Shown: positions 1-8,384 of the stretch, one piece after another | How the letters are laid out: every line of letters begins with the position of its first letter | Position numbering within the stretch: position 1 is the first letter of the stretch | From: Pyropia yezoensis | Taxonomy: Eukaryota > Rhodophyta > Bangiophyceae > Bangiales > Bangiaceae | Reading direction: 5' to 3' | Assembly: GCA_009829735.1 (NCBI GenBank) | Contig: CM020618.1 | Coordinates: forward strand, 43,228,878 to 43,292,877 | Length of the DNA stretch: 64,000 nucleotides | The notes under the pieces: generated by a model | What the model was told of the DNA's origin: nothing | Seen by the model: the letters and a program-made list of their open reading frames with translations, nothing else | Databases searched by the model: none | Position numbers and translations under genes: made by a program

Positions 1-2184
1 GTTAGCGCCGGCGGGTCGCCGCCTCCCACCTCAGCGGCCGCCGCCACCGGCAGTGACGTTACGGGCTCGGCGGCGGCAGCAGCAGCATCAGCGGCGGCGT
101 CAGCGGCGGCGGGGGGGGAGCCAACCACCACCTCCCTCCGCTCCCGCCTTATTTACCTCGCTCGCGCCCTCCGCGTGGCGGTCGACTCGGAACAGTATGG
201 CACGGCGGCGGCGGTGGCGGCCGAGGCGGCCCGCACACGACGCGCCGACCCGTCCCTGGCTGCCGCTGATGACCTTGCCGCGGCGGTTGCGGGGGAGGAG
301 TTTGGTGCGGCCGCCGCTGCCGCCGCGCGCCTGCGGCGGGCCGTTACGGTGGCGCCGGCGTCAGTGACGAAGCCGCTGGGGGTGGTAGCGGCCGACGGGG
401 GGGGCGAGACGGGCGGGGGGGAGGGGGGGGTGGCATCTGCGGCAGCTGCGACTACGACACCCGCGGCCAACGGCTGGGAGGGGGGGCACCTGACCAACCG
501 TCTGCTGACGCTGAGCCCCGCGGATGGCGATGGGCGGATGCACCTCGCGACGGTCGCCCCCGACGGTTCCAACGGGCTGTCGCTCGAGCTGGAGGCGGGC
601 GGTGGCCTGCTGCTACAGCCGACCTGGTCCCCCGATGGCACGTACGTGGCGGTGGCGGACGTGCGGTTGCCGCTGTCCGGGTCCAGGAGGGAAGGCGGGG
701 GGGGTGCCCTCGCGTCGGCGGCCGCGTATGTGGTCATCCTGTCGGTTGTGGATGGGGCCGAGGTGCGGCGCGTGCGTGTGTCGCCACCACCCTTTTACTT
801 TCAGTGGTCAGCCGACGGGTCGCTGCTGACGTTTCTCCACAATGAGCCCGCGCAGCCTTCGCCGACCGGGGCGGGTGGCGGCGGCGAGCCGTCGTCGCCG
901 CCTCGGCGGTCCCGGCGGGTGCGCGCTTCGGTAGTGTCTGCTGCGCCTGGTGCCGACAGCGACGCGGTACCGTTTGCGGGGGGGCACCCCCTCTACTACG
1001 CCATGTCCCCCGAGGGGGGGTCCGCGCTCGTGTATGCGGGCGATGACCGTCGGGTGGTGGTGCACGACCTGGCTGCCGGCCCGGGGGGGGGGGGTGGCGG
1101 CGGCGGCGCGCCCCCGCCACGGGTGCTATCCACGAGAAGTGGCGCGCTCGCAACGCCCCAGTGGTTGCCCCGGCCGCACCGGCAGGCTGTGGGGGATTCT
1201 GTCGCAGAGGCGGCAGGCAGTATCCTTGCCGGTGAAGATGGCGAGCCGCTGGCGCTGCTGCTCGAGGATGATGCTCCTGCTGATGCTGGCACCGGTGGTG
1301 GGGGTGCCTCTGACACCTTCTCGGCGGGGTCCCCTCCCCAGGCGCTTGTGCTCATGTCAATCAGTACCCCCTCCCGGCGGCGGGTGCTGGGCCGCTTTTG
1401 GGGCCACGTCCGGTACGCCGTTGCGCCAGGCGGCGGCCGCCTGGCCGTCCTGGTCACCAACCCACTGTCTGGGCGGGAGGAGCTGAGCGTCATTGAGGGG
1501 CCGTTTGCACTGGACCTGCCAGGCCCCCCTGGCGGTGGCGCGGGCGCCCACGGCGACCGCGCGTGGGGCGCCGCCACTCCCGCGGACGCAATCCTGTCCA
1601 ACCCAGCCAACCGGGCGGTGGCCTTTTTCTGGTCCCCCGACGGCCGCCGGCTGCTCTTCCTCACCACCCCCCGCAGCAGCGGCGGCGGCGGCGGCGGTGG
1701 AAGCATGGGCGGGGCTCCTCGCAACGCTCTCTACTCGTGGGCGGTCTATGACGCGTTGACGGGCCGTGTGGCGCGGTTTGCGCGCCACCGGCTGCCGACG
1801 GTGGGGCCCCTACTGCTGAGCTTTTTTGACCAGCACGCGCGGAGCACGACCTTTTGGTCACCCGACTCGGCGTCGTTTGTCTACGCCGCCATCCCTGTGG
1901 AGGAGGGGGAGGTGACTGCTGGCGAGACCGTCTACGGCAGCGGCGCGCCGCCGCCGCCCGCGGGCGCCGTGTCGGATGCCGAGGCCCGGTGGCTCCGCGG
2001 CGGCGGCGGTGACGGCGTCCCGTTTTCTTCGATGAAGTCAGCGGCGGCGCCGGCGGCGTTTGTGCAGACGCTCCCCGCGGCCCTGATGGACGCCTCCCTC
2101 CCGCGGGCGGGCCTCGCTGACGCGGTCGAGCCCCCTCGCCGGGTGGCCGACGGCGTGCAGTACGCGTCGTGGAGCCCGTGCTGA
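1..2184 (+). CDS. UVR-motif / TolB-like beta-propeller protein, 5' partial
   Basis: The frame is open at the left edge, so the true start lies outside the window; the stop is at 2182-2184. The first part holds two UVR-like segments (LARALRVAVDSEQYGTAA near nt 150-200 and DDLAAAVAGEEFGAAA near nt 265-315). Then come repeated PD40/WD40-like blades: WSPDGTYVAV, WSADGSLLTFL, MSPEGGSALVY, WSPDGRRLLFL, WSPDSASFVYA and a final WSPC. The blades are separated by Gly/Ser/Pro-rich low-complexity linkers. UVR motifs are small helical protein-interaction modules, and TolB-like propellers bind protein partners, so a scaffold or assembly role is inferred; no catalytic site is visible. It is convergent with the DUF760 gene. 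A second copy at 16416-17815 is broken by homopolymer indels. Confidence 0.6.
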   Translation, partial: VSAGGSPPPTSAAAATGSDVTGSAAAAAASAAASAAAGGEPTTTSLRSRLIYLARALRVAVDSEQYGTAAAVAAEAARTRRADPSLAAADDLAAAVAGEEFGAAAAAAARLRRAVTVAPASVTKPLGVVAADGGGETGGGEGGVASAAAATTTPAANGWEGGHLTNRLLTLSPADGDGRMHLATVAPDGSNGLSLELEAGGGLLLQPTWSPDGTYVAVADVRLPLSGSRREGGGGALASAAAYVVILSVVDGAEVRRVRVSPPPFYFQWSADGSLLTFLHNEPAQPSPTGAGGGGEPSSPPRRSRRVRASVVSAAPGADSDAVPFAGGHPLYYAMSPEGGSALVYAGDDRRVVVHDLAAGPGGGGGGGGAPPPRVLSTRSGALATPQWLPRPHRQAVGDSVAEAAGSILAGEDGEPLALLLEDDAPADAGTGGGGASDTFSAGSPPQALVLMSISTPSRRRVLGRFWGHVRYAVAPGGGRLAVLVTNPLSGREELSVIEGPFALDLPGPPGGGAGAHGDRAWGAATPADAILSNPANRAVAFFWSPDGRRLLFLTTPRSSGGGGGGGSMGGAPRNALYSWAVYDALTGRVARFARHRLPTVGPLLLSFFDQHARSTTFWSPDSASFVYAAIPVEEGEVTAGETVYGSGAPPPPAGAVSDAEARWLRGGGGDGVPFSSMKSAAAPAAFVQTLPAALMDASLPRAGLADAVEPPRRVADGVQYASWSPC

Positions 2185-3133
2185 GGTGAGGAAGGGCGTT
2201 GGGAGGCGGGGGGCTGATGGGGGATGGACGGGTGAACTGGGAAACAAGGCTCAGGAGCTGCAGGGGCAGCGGAAGGGGGATGGCGAGGGCTGGGGAGGGG
2301 TTTTCGGCAGGTCTCACCTTCTCGCCGCGGCCGCCTTAAATTTTTCTTTTTTTTCTTCGGCTGATTTTGCCCTGGGCTCGTGGTGGGGTCAAGCTGTTGT
2401 GACGATCAGCCGCCTACGCCGCCCGCCAGTCCCCGCACGACATGAAGCAGTGGGTCATGCGTCTGCGAGCAAAAACGTGATATGGGGAGGAGGGGGAAGC
2501 GGGATGGGCACTGCCCGACCGTCGCTTTGGACACGAAGGAGTTGCGTGGCCACGAGGGGGCCCTTTTTCCACGTCCTGCTCTCCCCTGTCCCGCGCGCAC
2601 GTCTTTTGCTCGCGATGCCCTGCCAGCGTGCTCGTGGTCAAGGCAGCAGATGGCCAGCGGTGGCGGAGGGGGGGCCCTCCATGCCTCCTCCATGCCGCTT
2701 CGACACCGCGGTCGCTGCCATATGGGAAAGAATCCGCTGGCACCACAGGGGTCGGTTGTGCCCTAGGACGGCCATGCGACAGTACTGACATAGAGGGCGG
2801 TCGTAGTGGCGTCGGTGGGGGGCTGTTGGGAGCAGCGGTTGAGGTGGAAGCTCGGTGACGGCATGCTGGGTCGCGTGCAGATGGGGGCGGCGACTGAAGA
2901 GGTGGTAATGTACCCCGGCCGCCGCCTGCCCGTTTTCCCCGAAGAACCCATCGCCCACGTCGCAGGTCGCCGTCGGCCAGTAAAGCGGCGCTGGAACACC
3001 CCAAGGCAGAAACTATGTGTCAATGATCAACTGCTTTTCGCCCGCTCCGACACGATCACCGCTTAGCTGCCTTCCGTCGCCCCCCCGCCCTCAATCCCTA
3101 CAGCAGTGCCTATGCTCTCAATCCCTACGCAGG
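2185..3133. other. Intergenic region between two convergent genes
   Basis: 949 bp between convergent stop codons. It holds one T-rich tract near 2337-2360, which may be part of a 3' untranslated region or polyadenylation area. I see no coding region, RNA gene or repeat in it. Confidence 0.4.
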
Positions 3134-4402
3134 TCAGGGGAACTCGCCTTCCAGCAATCCCCGCTCGTCACTCTTCCCCAAGGAGCGCTTCAGCTGCAGC
3201 CGCACCTCCCCTTCCCGCAGGAAGTAGCCAGTCACCAAGAGCCAAAACAGGAGCGACCCCAGCTCCACCACCCCACTCTCCACAATCGCGTCGCCCTTGG
3301 CTGGGAGGCCCTCCCGCTTGACCACCGCCTCGACAATCTTGCGCATCGCCTCCACCACCTCCTCCCCCGCGTTCGCGGTGAGGGCCGACAAATTGGCGGG
3401 CTCCATGTTGGCCATAAAAGCAATCAGCGGGTTCGAGCCCGCGGAGGTCCGCGTGAGCTCCGAGCGCAAAAGGTCCACCTCGGACCGCAGCTCTTCAACG
3501 TACTCGGAAACGGGCATCTCGCTCGTACTCCCATCGCTGTGGACAAACACCGCAACGCCACCTTCAATGCGGGGTTTGGACGACGTCTCCGCCCCTGTCC
3601 CCGACAGCTGCCTCGACGGGGATGTGAGGGACTGGAGCAGGCCGTAGCGGTACTCGGCATTGCGGATGAGGTAGCCGCTCAGCAGCAGGGAGCTCATCAG
3701 CTGCACCAGGTTGGCTGTCGCCGTCCGTACGCTCGTCTGGAACGCGTGTGCGGGGAGGGAGCCGAGCATAGAGGTGAGCGTCTGACGCATGGCGGCCTGC
3801 ACTTCCGGCGGGGCAGTCTCCTTGAAGCGGCGCATCAGCTCAGGGGGGGGGACGGACTGGACAAACTTGACGAGCTCGTTGGATTCCTCCGGTGGCTCCC
3901 CAGAGGAAGCACCCGACCCACCCGCCAGCCGAGACAGTCGTGCCAGCGCCGATGACACGGACGGGGCGGGGGTGTCGTTGACCAGAAACTCCGAGTCCCG
4001 CGACCCGCTGTCACTGCGCCCGTCCAGGGAGGCGGGGTAGGCCGACAGCTCGTCCGAATCATAGTCGCTGTCGCTGTCGCTACTCCCGCCACTCCGGGCG
4101 GTTGTCGACGAGGCGTCATCCACGTCCATGACCGGGTCGTCCCCCGACGCCGCATCGGACGCCGCATCGGCAGCCGCGTCGGCGTCTGTCCCGTCAGGCC
4201 CACCCGCCGCGGGGTCCTTAGCGGTGCTTCCATCCGATGCCCGCATGAAGAGGGTCGGCACCCGACGGAGGGGCGTCGCCACGGGCAGCCGCAGCGGCGC
4301 GACCGTCCCGCCGCCAAGGCGGCGGCGGTAGACGGCGGCGGCCGGCCGCCGGCCACCGCCGGCGCGCAGCGCTGGAGCGCCGACGCACACAAAGGCGGCC
4401 AT
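3134..4402 (-). CDS. DUF760 family protein, probably plastid-targeted
   Basis: A 422-aa intact frame starting at the ATG at 4402. The first ~55 residues are rich in Ala/Arg with almost no acidic residues, as in a chloroplast transit peptide. An acidic Ser/Asp-rich linker follows. The DUF760 core then appears twice. Repeat 1 has PPELMRRFKE, VQAAMRQTLTSMLGSLP, and SSLLLSGYLIRNAEYRYGL (residues ~175-265). The second, shorter half has NPLIAFMANMEPANLSAL and LLFWLLVTGYFLREGEVR (~325-410). The family is known from plants and algae as plastid proteins without an assigned reaction. The GYLIRNAEYR-type motif is the main diagnostic. A frameshifted second copy lies at 18759-20028. Confidence 0.75.
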   Translation of the reverse strand: MAAFVCVGAPALRAGGGRRPAAAVYRRRLGGGTVAPLRLPVATPLRRVPTLFMRASDGSTAKDPAAGGPDGTDADAAADAASDAASGDDPVMDVDDASSTTARSGGSSDSDSDYDSDELSAYPASLDGRSDSGSRDSEFLVNDTPAPSVSSALARLSRLAGGSGASSGEPPEESNELVKFVQSVPPPELMRRFKETAPPEVQAAMRQTLTSMLGSLPAHAFQTSVRTATANLVQLMSSLLLSGYLIRNAEYRYGLLQSLTSPSRQLSGTGAETSSKPRIEGGVAVFVHSDGSTSEMPVSEYVEELRSEVDLLRSELTRTSAGSNPLIAFMANMEPANLSALTANAGEEVVEAMRKIVEAVVKREGLPAKGDAIVESGVVELGSLLFWLLVTGYFLREGEVRLQLKRSLGKSDERGLLEGEFP

Positions 4403-4921
4403 GGGGCACAGAGAGGGGAGAACGACAGGGAAAAAACGGGAGGCGGGGGAAGGTGAGGGGTAGGGGAGAAGGGAGCTCGCGCGAAGGAAGCCACGGCGTC
4501 GAGGGGAAAAAGAAAAGTCCGGTTCGCGTCGTCAACGGCTGTGCGACGCGCAGTGGAGCGCGAGATGCGAGATGCTCCCCGCCCGCCGACAGCCATGCGC
4601 GCACGCTGGCCGGTGGGCCCTGGCTGCCGCCGCCAAGTGGCCCGCCATCTAGCACCTGGCCAATCAGCGGTGGGGACCGGCTTGTCGAAAGTGCCAGCAC
4701 CACTGATTGGGTTGACCAAGGTCTGGAAGGATGCCAAACCCGCAAGCCGCCGAACACTGGACCATACAAGTCCTCGTGGCACCACAAGTAGGGGTTGCTG
4801 TGACTTGGCTCTCATTGGAAACTCCAACACCGGTGTGTGCTAAATCAACCTGTCTAATTTTGTAGACTGTTCAACTTTGGCCGATGCAATGGTGTGTTGT
4901 GGTGACGTCTAAGTATCTGAA
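4403..4921 (-). promoter_or_regulatory. Putative promoter region of the DUF760 gene
   Basis: Region upstream of the minus-strand DUF760 start. CCAAT-type boxes occur in both orientations: CCAAT on the plus strand near 4659, and ATTGG (CCAAT on the coding strand) near 4703 and 4814. No clear TATA box is visible. The region is less GC-rich than the flanking genes. Promoter activity is inferred only from position and these motifs. Confidence 0.3.
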
Positions 4922-5518
4922 CGTATCCAGCTCGTTGGGCGGGGTCGCGTGTGCCTTCTGACGCATGTTTGTTCCAAATCCGGGCTCGAACGAACCAGAA
5001 CCCACGGTTCATGGAGACAAAGAGAGAAAGAGAGAAGCGCAGGTCTGCCAAAGCCTCGACGCGAGAGCGCCGTGCTCCACATCGCAGACCGGGAAGAAGC
5101 AAAGACAAAAAGAAGGGGTTACAACCCCTGAGCAATCCCAACAAACAAAGAGGGAAAGGACGGCCGCGAATCCGACCGACGAGCAATGGGCGGGAGGGTG
5201 GGCGCCGCGGTGAGGGGGCGGACGTGCCGGGCTGTGGCCGGCGTGGGGAGGCGCTCCTGGCGGCCCCCTCTTGTGGCCCTTCGCTCCGCCCCCCTTCCGA
5301 CGGCCGCTCCCGTCGTGGCCCGCCGCTGCTTCCAGGTGTCGTCGGCTCGTGGGGCCCCCCCACACCCCTTCCCGCGAGGTGCCAGGCGAGGACGGGCCAC
5401 GCGGGGTGGGGGTGTGGACGCACCCCCCCCCGCAACACCACCACAGAGACGGTCCCGCCGAGCAGACGGTCCGCGTGAGGCGGCGGTAGCGAGGAGAGGA
5501 ATTCCAGATACCCACATG
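4922..5518 (-). mobile_element. Left terminal region of YR retrotransposon, copy 1
   Basis: Contains the 34-bp repeat B2 (4922-4955), which recurs at 30540-30573, then ~245 bp unique sequence, then most of repeat A2 (5202-5518), which recurs as A1 at 49241-49571. Gypsy A is inserted after ACATG at 5514-5518. This is the same locus as 20548-21142; in copy 1 the rest of the YR element is missing because sequence beyond gypsy A is satellite. Confidence 0.6.
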
Positions 5519-5986
5519 TGTGGCAAAAACCACTCGCACACACAGTACCCAAGTTGGGGCGGTGAGCGAGGGCTGCCTCCCGTGTCGGGGGAACCGGAAG
5601 AAGTGCAAGTCGCACACACTCTATCCCTGTTGTGGGGCAATCCCCCCACGGACAAACAAGAAGATGGTGTGTGGTCCAACAGTTTCTTGGTCGGGACGGG
5701 GACGCAGGGCCAAGCCCCGCTGTCCCTCCCCTTATCCCCCCAGGGTCCACTCAGAATCTCGCCACTCAGAATCTCCCACCCCAGCACCTGCCCACCGGGC
5801 CACACGAAAATTCAAGACGATAAATGCAGAAAACCCTCAAATCCAAGTTGGATTTACTACTAAGCTAACTATCCCGAACTTAGGGAATATGGACCCAAAT
5901 GCAGGGGGAGGAACGGACCAGGCTAGTGGCCTGCCGCCCCTTGCATGGCACGTGTTGCCCCCTACCTGGGGGTCAATACTGCCACA
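5519..5986 (-). repeat. Left LTR (sense 3' LTR), gypsy A copy 1
   Basis: 468 bp, TGTGGCAA to TGCCACA. Nearly identical to 14431-14898. It sits upstream of the plus-strand gene at 6330, so any antisense promoter for that gene should lie here. Ends carry the usual TG/CA. Confidence 0.92.
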
Positions 5987-5999
5987 CTCCCCTCTCCTC
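5987..5999 (-). promoter_or_regulatory. Polypurine tract, gypsy A copy 1
   Basis: On the sense (minus) strand GAGGAGAGGGGAG directly abuts the 3' LTR, the standard position and composition of the plus-strand DNA primer in LTR retrotransposons. Confidence 0.8.
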
Positions 6000-6329
6000 A
6001 GTTCCGACCGACCCGGTCGGCCCTGTGAGGGGGTGCGTAAACGCACGTCTCGGCGTTGGGGGGGGACGTGACTTGCTGTCCCCCCCTTGAGTACGTAACG
6101 CGGATGTGGAGGCGGTCACGTTGGCCGCCCCTCTCCTCAAGCTTGCCCACTTGGCAGCTTGCTCTCCTCGGTTCACACCTCACCACCACCACCACTTCTC
6201 CTTCACCTTACACGGGGCCACCCCACGCTGGGGAGGCCACCCGTTTACCCACGATCCGAGTCCCCCTCAACTCGAGGCGGGTCTCGTGCCGCGATAGCCA
6301 GGACGTCTCTCCCCAACTTGGGGAGAGCC

Positions 6330-8273
6330 ATGGCGACTCCGGGAGTGGAGACGGACTCTCTCGATGAGCGTATGGAGGACACCTCCTACGGTGCAGCGCC
6401 TGCCGGGACTTCCGGCGGGGGCTCCGCGATCGCTCCGGGGGGTGGGACTCCCGCGTCACCCGGCTTTGGGTTGACGGCAGGATCTCCCCCGGAGGCGGGA
6501 CAAGTTGTCCCGCGTGAGGCCTTGGGGCGGTGGTTTTACCCCGCTTGGCCTCTGTATGAGGAGGGGTTGACTGTTCTTCGCTGTGGCCGACTCGGCGCAG
6601 CGATGGGTCGGGTATGGGACCGCCTACGGGAGAAGTATCCCCGTAGGGTCGGGTTCCCTGCCGGCTTCAGGACGGACCAGTTTGCCTTCCTGGACGACGA
6701 GGAGGTCGAGGACGTGCAGCGGGCCAAGGCCATGGTGGACCGCGGGGGAACTATCCCGGGTCCCGGCGACTTGCCGACCTTCACTTGGGACGCGGTGGCA
6801 ACTCGCCCCCCGTACCTTCACGAGGCCGATCCGCACACTCATCACTTTGATGTGCGGATGGAGAAGGACTTCCGGCGAGGTCCCTACTTGGTGACCTCGG
6901 CTCAACTTGAGTTTCCTCAGCAGTCTGCTGCCAGTAAGGAGCAATACTACCCGAAGAAGCCCGAGTGGTGGCCTCAAGTTGAGGTCCCCTACGGGTTCCC
7001 GGCATTGTTGCCACGGTTGCTTGACCACTTCGGCTCCGTCATGTTGACGGCTGGCCCTGATCATCTGGTGTGGGCCATGTTGGCCACCCAGTGGCTCCTC
7101 GAGGTCATGTCGACCTGGGTGTCATGTGTTCAGCGGCGGGGGATGCTCTGGCATCTCCCCCTCCGGCTCATCCAGGGTTTGGAACAGCTCACCCCTCAGC
7201 TAGTTGCTGAGGGGTGCTCGTCAGGACAACTCACTCTACTTGAGGAGATGCTCCGCCTCCACAAGTTTATCGAGTGGGAGAGCATTGAGCACAAGTTGCG
7301 CCGCCCCACTCGGGGGCCCAAGGACGATGGCGCACTTCGCCAGTTCGTATGGGTCGCTCGTGAACTTCACGACGGCCGTGTGGTCCTACGAGAGGGGTTG
7401 GGCATCGGGGACTACCCGTATGCCCCGGGGGTGGATCGTCACACTGCGCCACCCCCGGACAAGCCCATAGTTATGGCTGTGCCCTCATATGATGACCATA
7501 TGACTCAACCTACTGCGGGGGCCCCAAGTCGGGGTCGCAGTTACACCCGGGTACCGCCACCTCGGCGTGCCCCTCCGCTTCCTCCTGTTCCTTTCCAGCC
7601 TCACGGGAACATCCCGATCAGCGTGGCCGTGGAGTCATCCACACCGGTGTCTCCCAACTTGGGGGCCACCCTCCTGACGGTATACCCCAAGTTGGTGTTA
7701 CCGCCCACGCCTCTAACCTCAGAGATGATGATCACCACGTTGGTGCGCACCATTTCCTGGTTGGCCGCGTCGACCGCAACCCTCCAAAGTTCCGAGACTC
7801 CTCAACTTGAGGAGCGCGTTCGTACTGCGGTGGCGACCGCGAGTTGCGAGTCGGTGGCGGAGTTTATGACGGCCGAGTTGGCTCGCATTGGGGCTATTAT
7901 GCCCCAGCCAACCCCACTTGGGCGTGGCAAGCGTCGTGCGAGCCGGGCATACTCGCCTCCTCGCCGTCGTCGCCGTCACTCGCGGCGCTCTCCCTCCGTG
8001 TCGGAAGACGAGTTGTCTTACTCCGTCTCGGAGTCCTCTACCCCATCGGAGACGGAGTCTGTCCAGCGTCTGCGTCGCAAACTTGCGCGCAAGACCAGGC
8101 AGAAGAGTAGCCACGGTCGGCGCCACTTGCGCGACCGTGAGGGGCGCGACGGTTCCGACTTGGAGCCGCCGCCCCTTCCAACGAGTGGAGACCGTTATCG
8201 GCGTGGGTCTCGCCGCTCGCCTCCACGTGAGGGCGAGGGCCGTGGAGTGGGAGAGTCTAGCATGCGTGCCTAG
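6330..8273 (+). CDS. Antisense accessory protein of gypsy A (aORF-A)
   Basis: 647-aa intact frame on the strand opposite gag-pol, starting at the ATG at 6330 and ending 111 nt before the pol stop, so the two genes converge. Layout: disordered Gly/Pro-rich N-terminus (1-60); a folded region 60-320 with WDRLREKYPRRV, YYPKKPEWWPQVEVPYGF (206-223) and LATQWLLEVM (251-260); a Pro-rich linker; a second folded stretch ~490-565; then an Arg/Ser-rich tail with RRRRRHSRRSPS, likely a nuclear signal and nucleic-acid contact. No enzyme motif, zinc finger or membrane segment is seen, which argues against an envelope. The core resembles the antisense gene of gypsy B (39609-41726). Function unknown; regulation or anti-silencing is only a hypothesis. 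Confidence 0.75.
   Translation: MATPGVETDSLDERMEDTSYGAAPAGTSGGGSAIAPGGGTPASPGFGLTAGSPPEAGQVVPREALGRWFYPAWPLYEEGLTVLRCGRLGAAMGRVWDRLREKYPRRVGFPAGFRTDQFAFLDDEEVEDVQRAKAMVDRGGTIPGPGDLPTFTWDAVATRPPYLHEADPHTHHFDVRMEKDFRRGPYLVTSAQLEFPQQSAASKEQYYPKKPEWWPQVEVPYGFPALLPRLLDHFGSVMLTAGPDHLVWAMLATQWLLEVMSTWVSCVQRRGMLWHLPLRLIQGLEQLTPQLVAEGCSSGQLTLLEEMLRLHKFIEWESIEHKLRRPTRGPKDDGALRQFVWVARELHDGRVVLREGLGIGDYPYAPGVDRHTAPPPDKPIVMAVPSYDDHMTQPTAGAPSRGRSYTRVPPPRRAPPLPPVPFQPHGNIPISVAVESSTPVSPNLGATLLTVYPKLVLPPTPLTSEMMITTLVRTISWLAASTATLQSSETPQLEERVRTAVATASCESVAEFMTAELARIGAIMPQPTPLGRGKRRASRAYSPPRRRRRHSRRSPSVSEDELSYSVSESSTPSETESVQRLRRKLARKTRQKSSHGRRHLRDREGRDGSDLEPPPLPTSGDRYRRGSRRSPPREGEGRGVGESSMRA
7190..7216. repeat. 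Perfect 11-bp hairpin inside aORF-A
   Basis: Arms CACCCCTCAGC (7190-7200) and GCTGAGGGGTG (7206-7216) with loop TAGTT. The longest of the many perfect short hairpins in element A; it is also present in copy 2. Confidence 0.9.
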
Positions 8274-8384
8274 TTGGCAGCTGCCTTTGTTGTGAGAGTG
8301 TGAGGGTTAGGGCTGTAGTTTAAAGCCACTCTGCGTACCACTTCGACTTGAAGCACTCTCTTGGCACTGTTGCTCGGCCTTCCC

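Noticed and set aside
153..2317. Many long open frames on both strands over the first gene and over other GC-rich genes
   Set aside because: High GC removes stop codons; only the frame with propeller blade motifs has protein-like composition.
6330..8273. aORF-A as a retroviral-type envelope gene
   Set aside because: It is on the opposite strand and has no signal peptide, furin-like site, Cys pattern or membrane segment.
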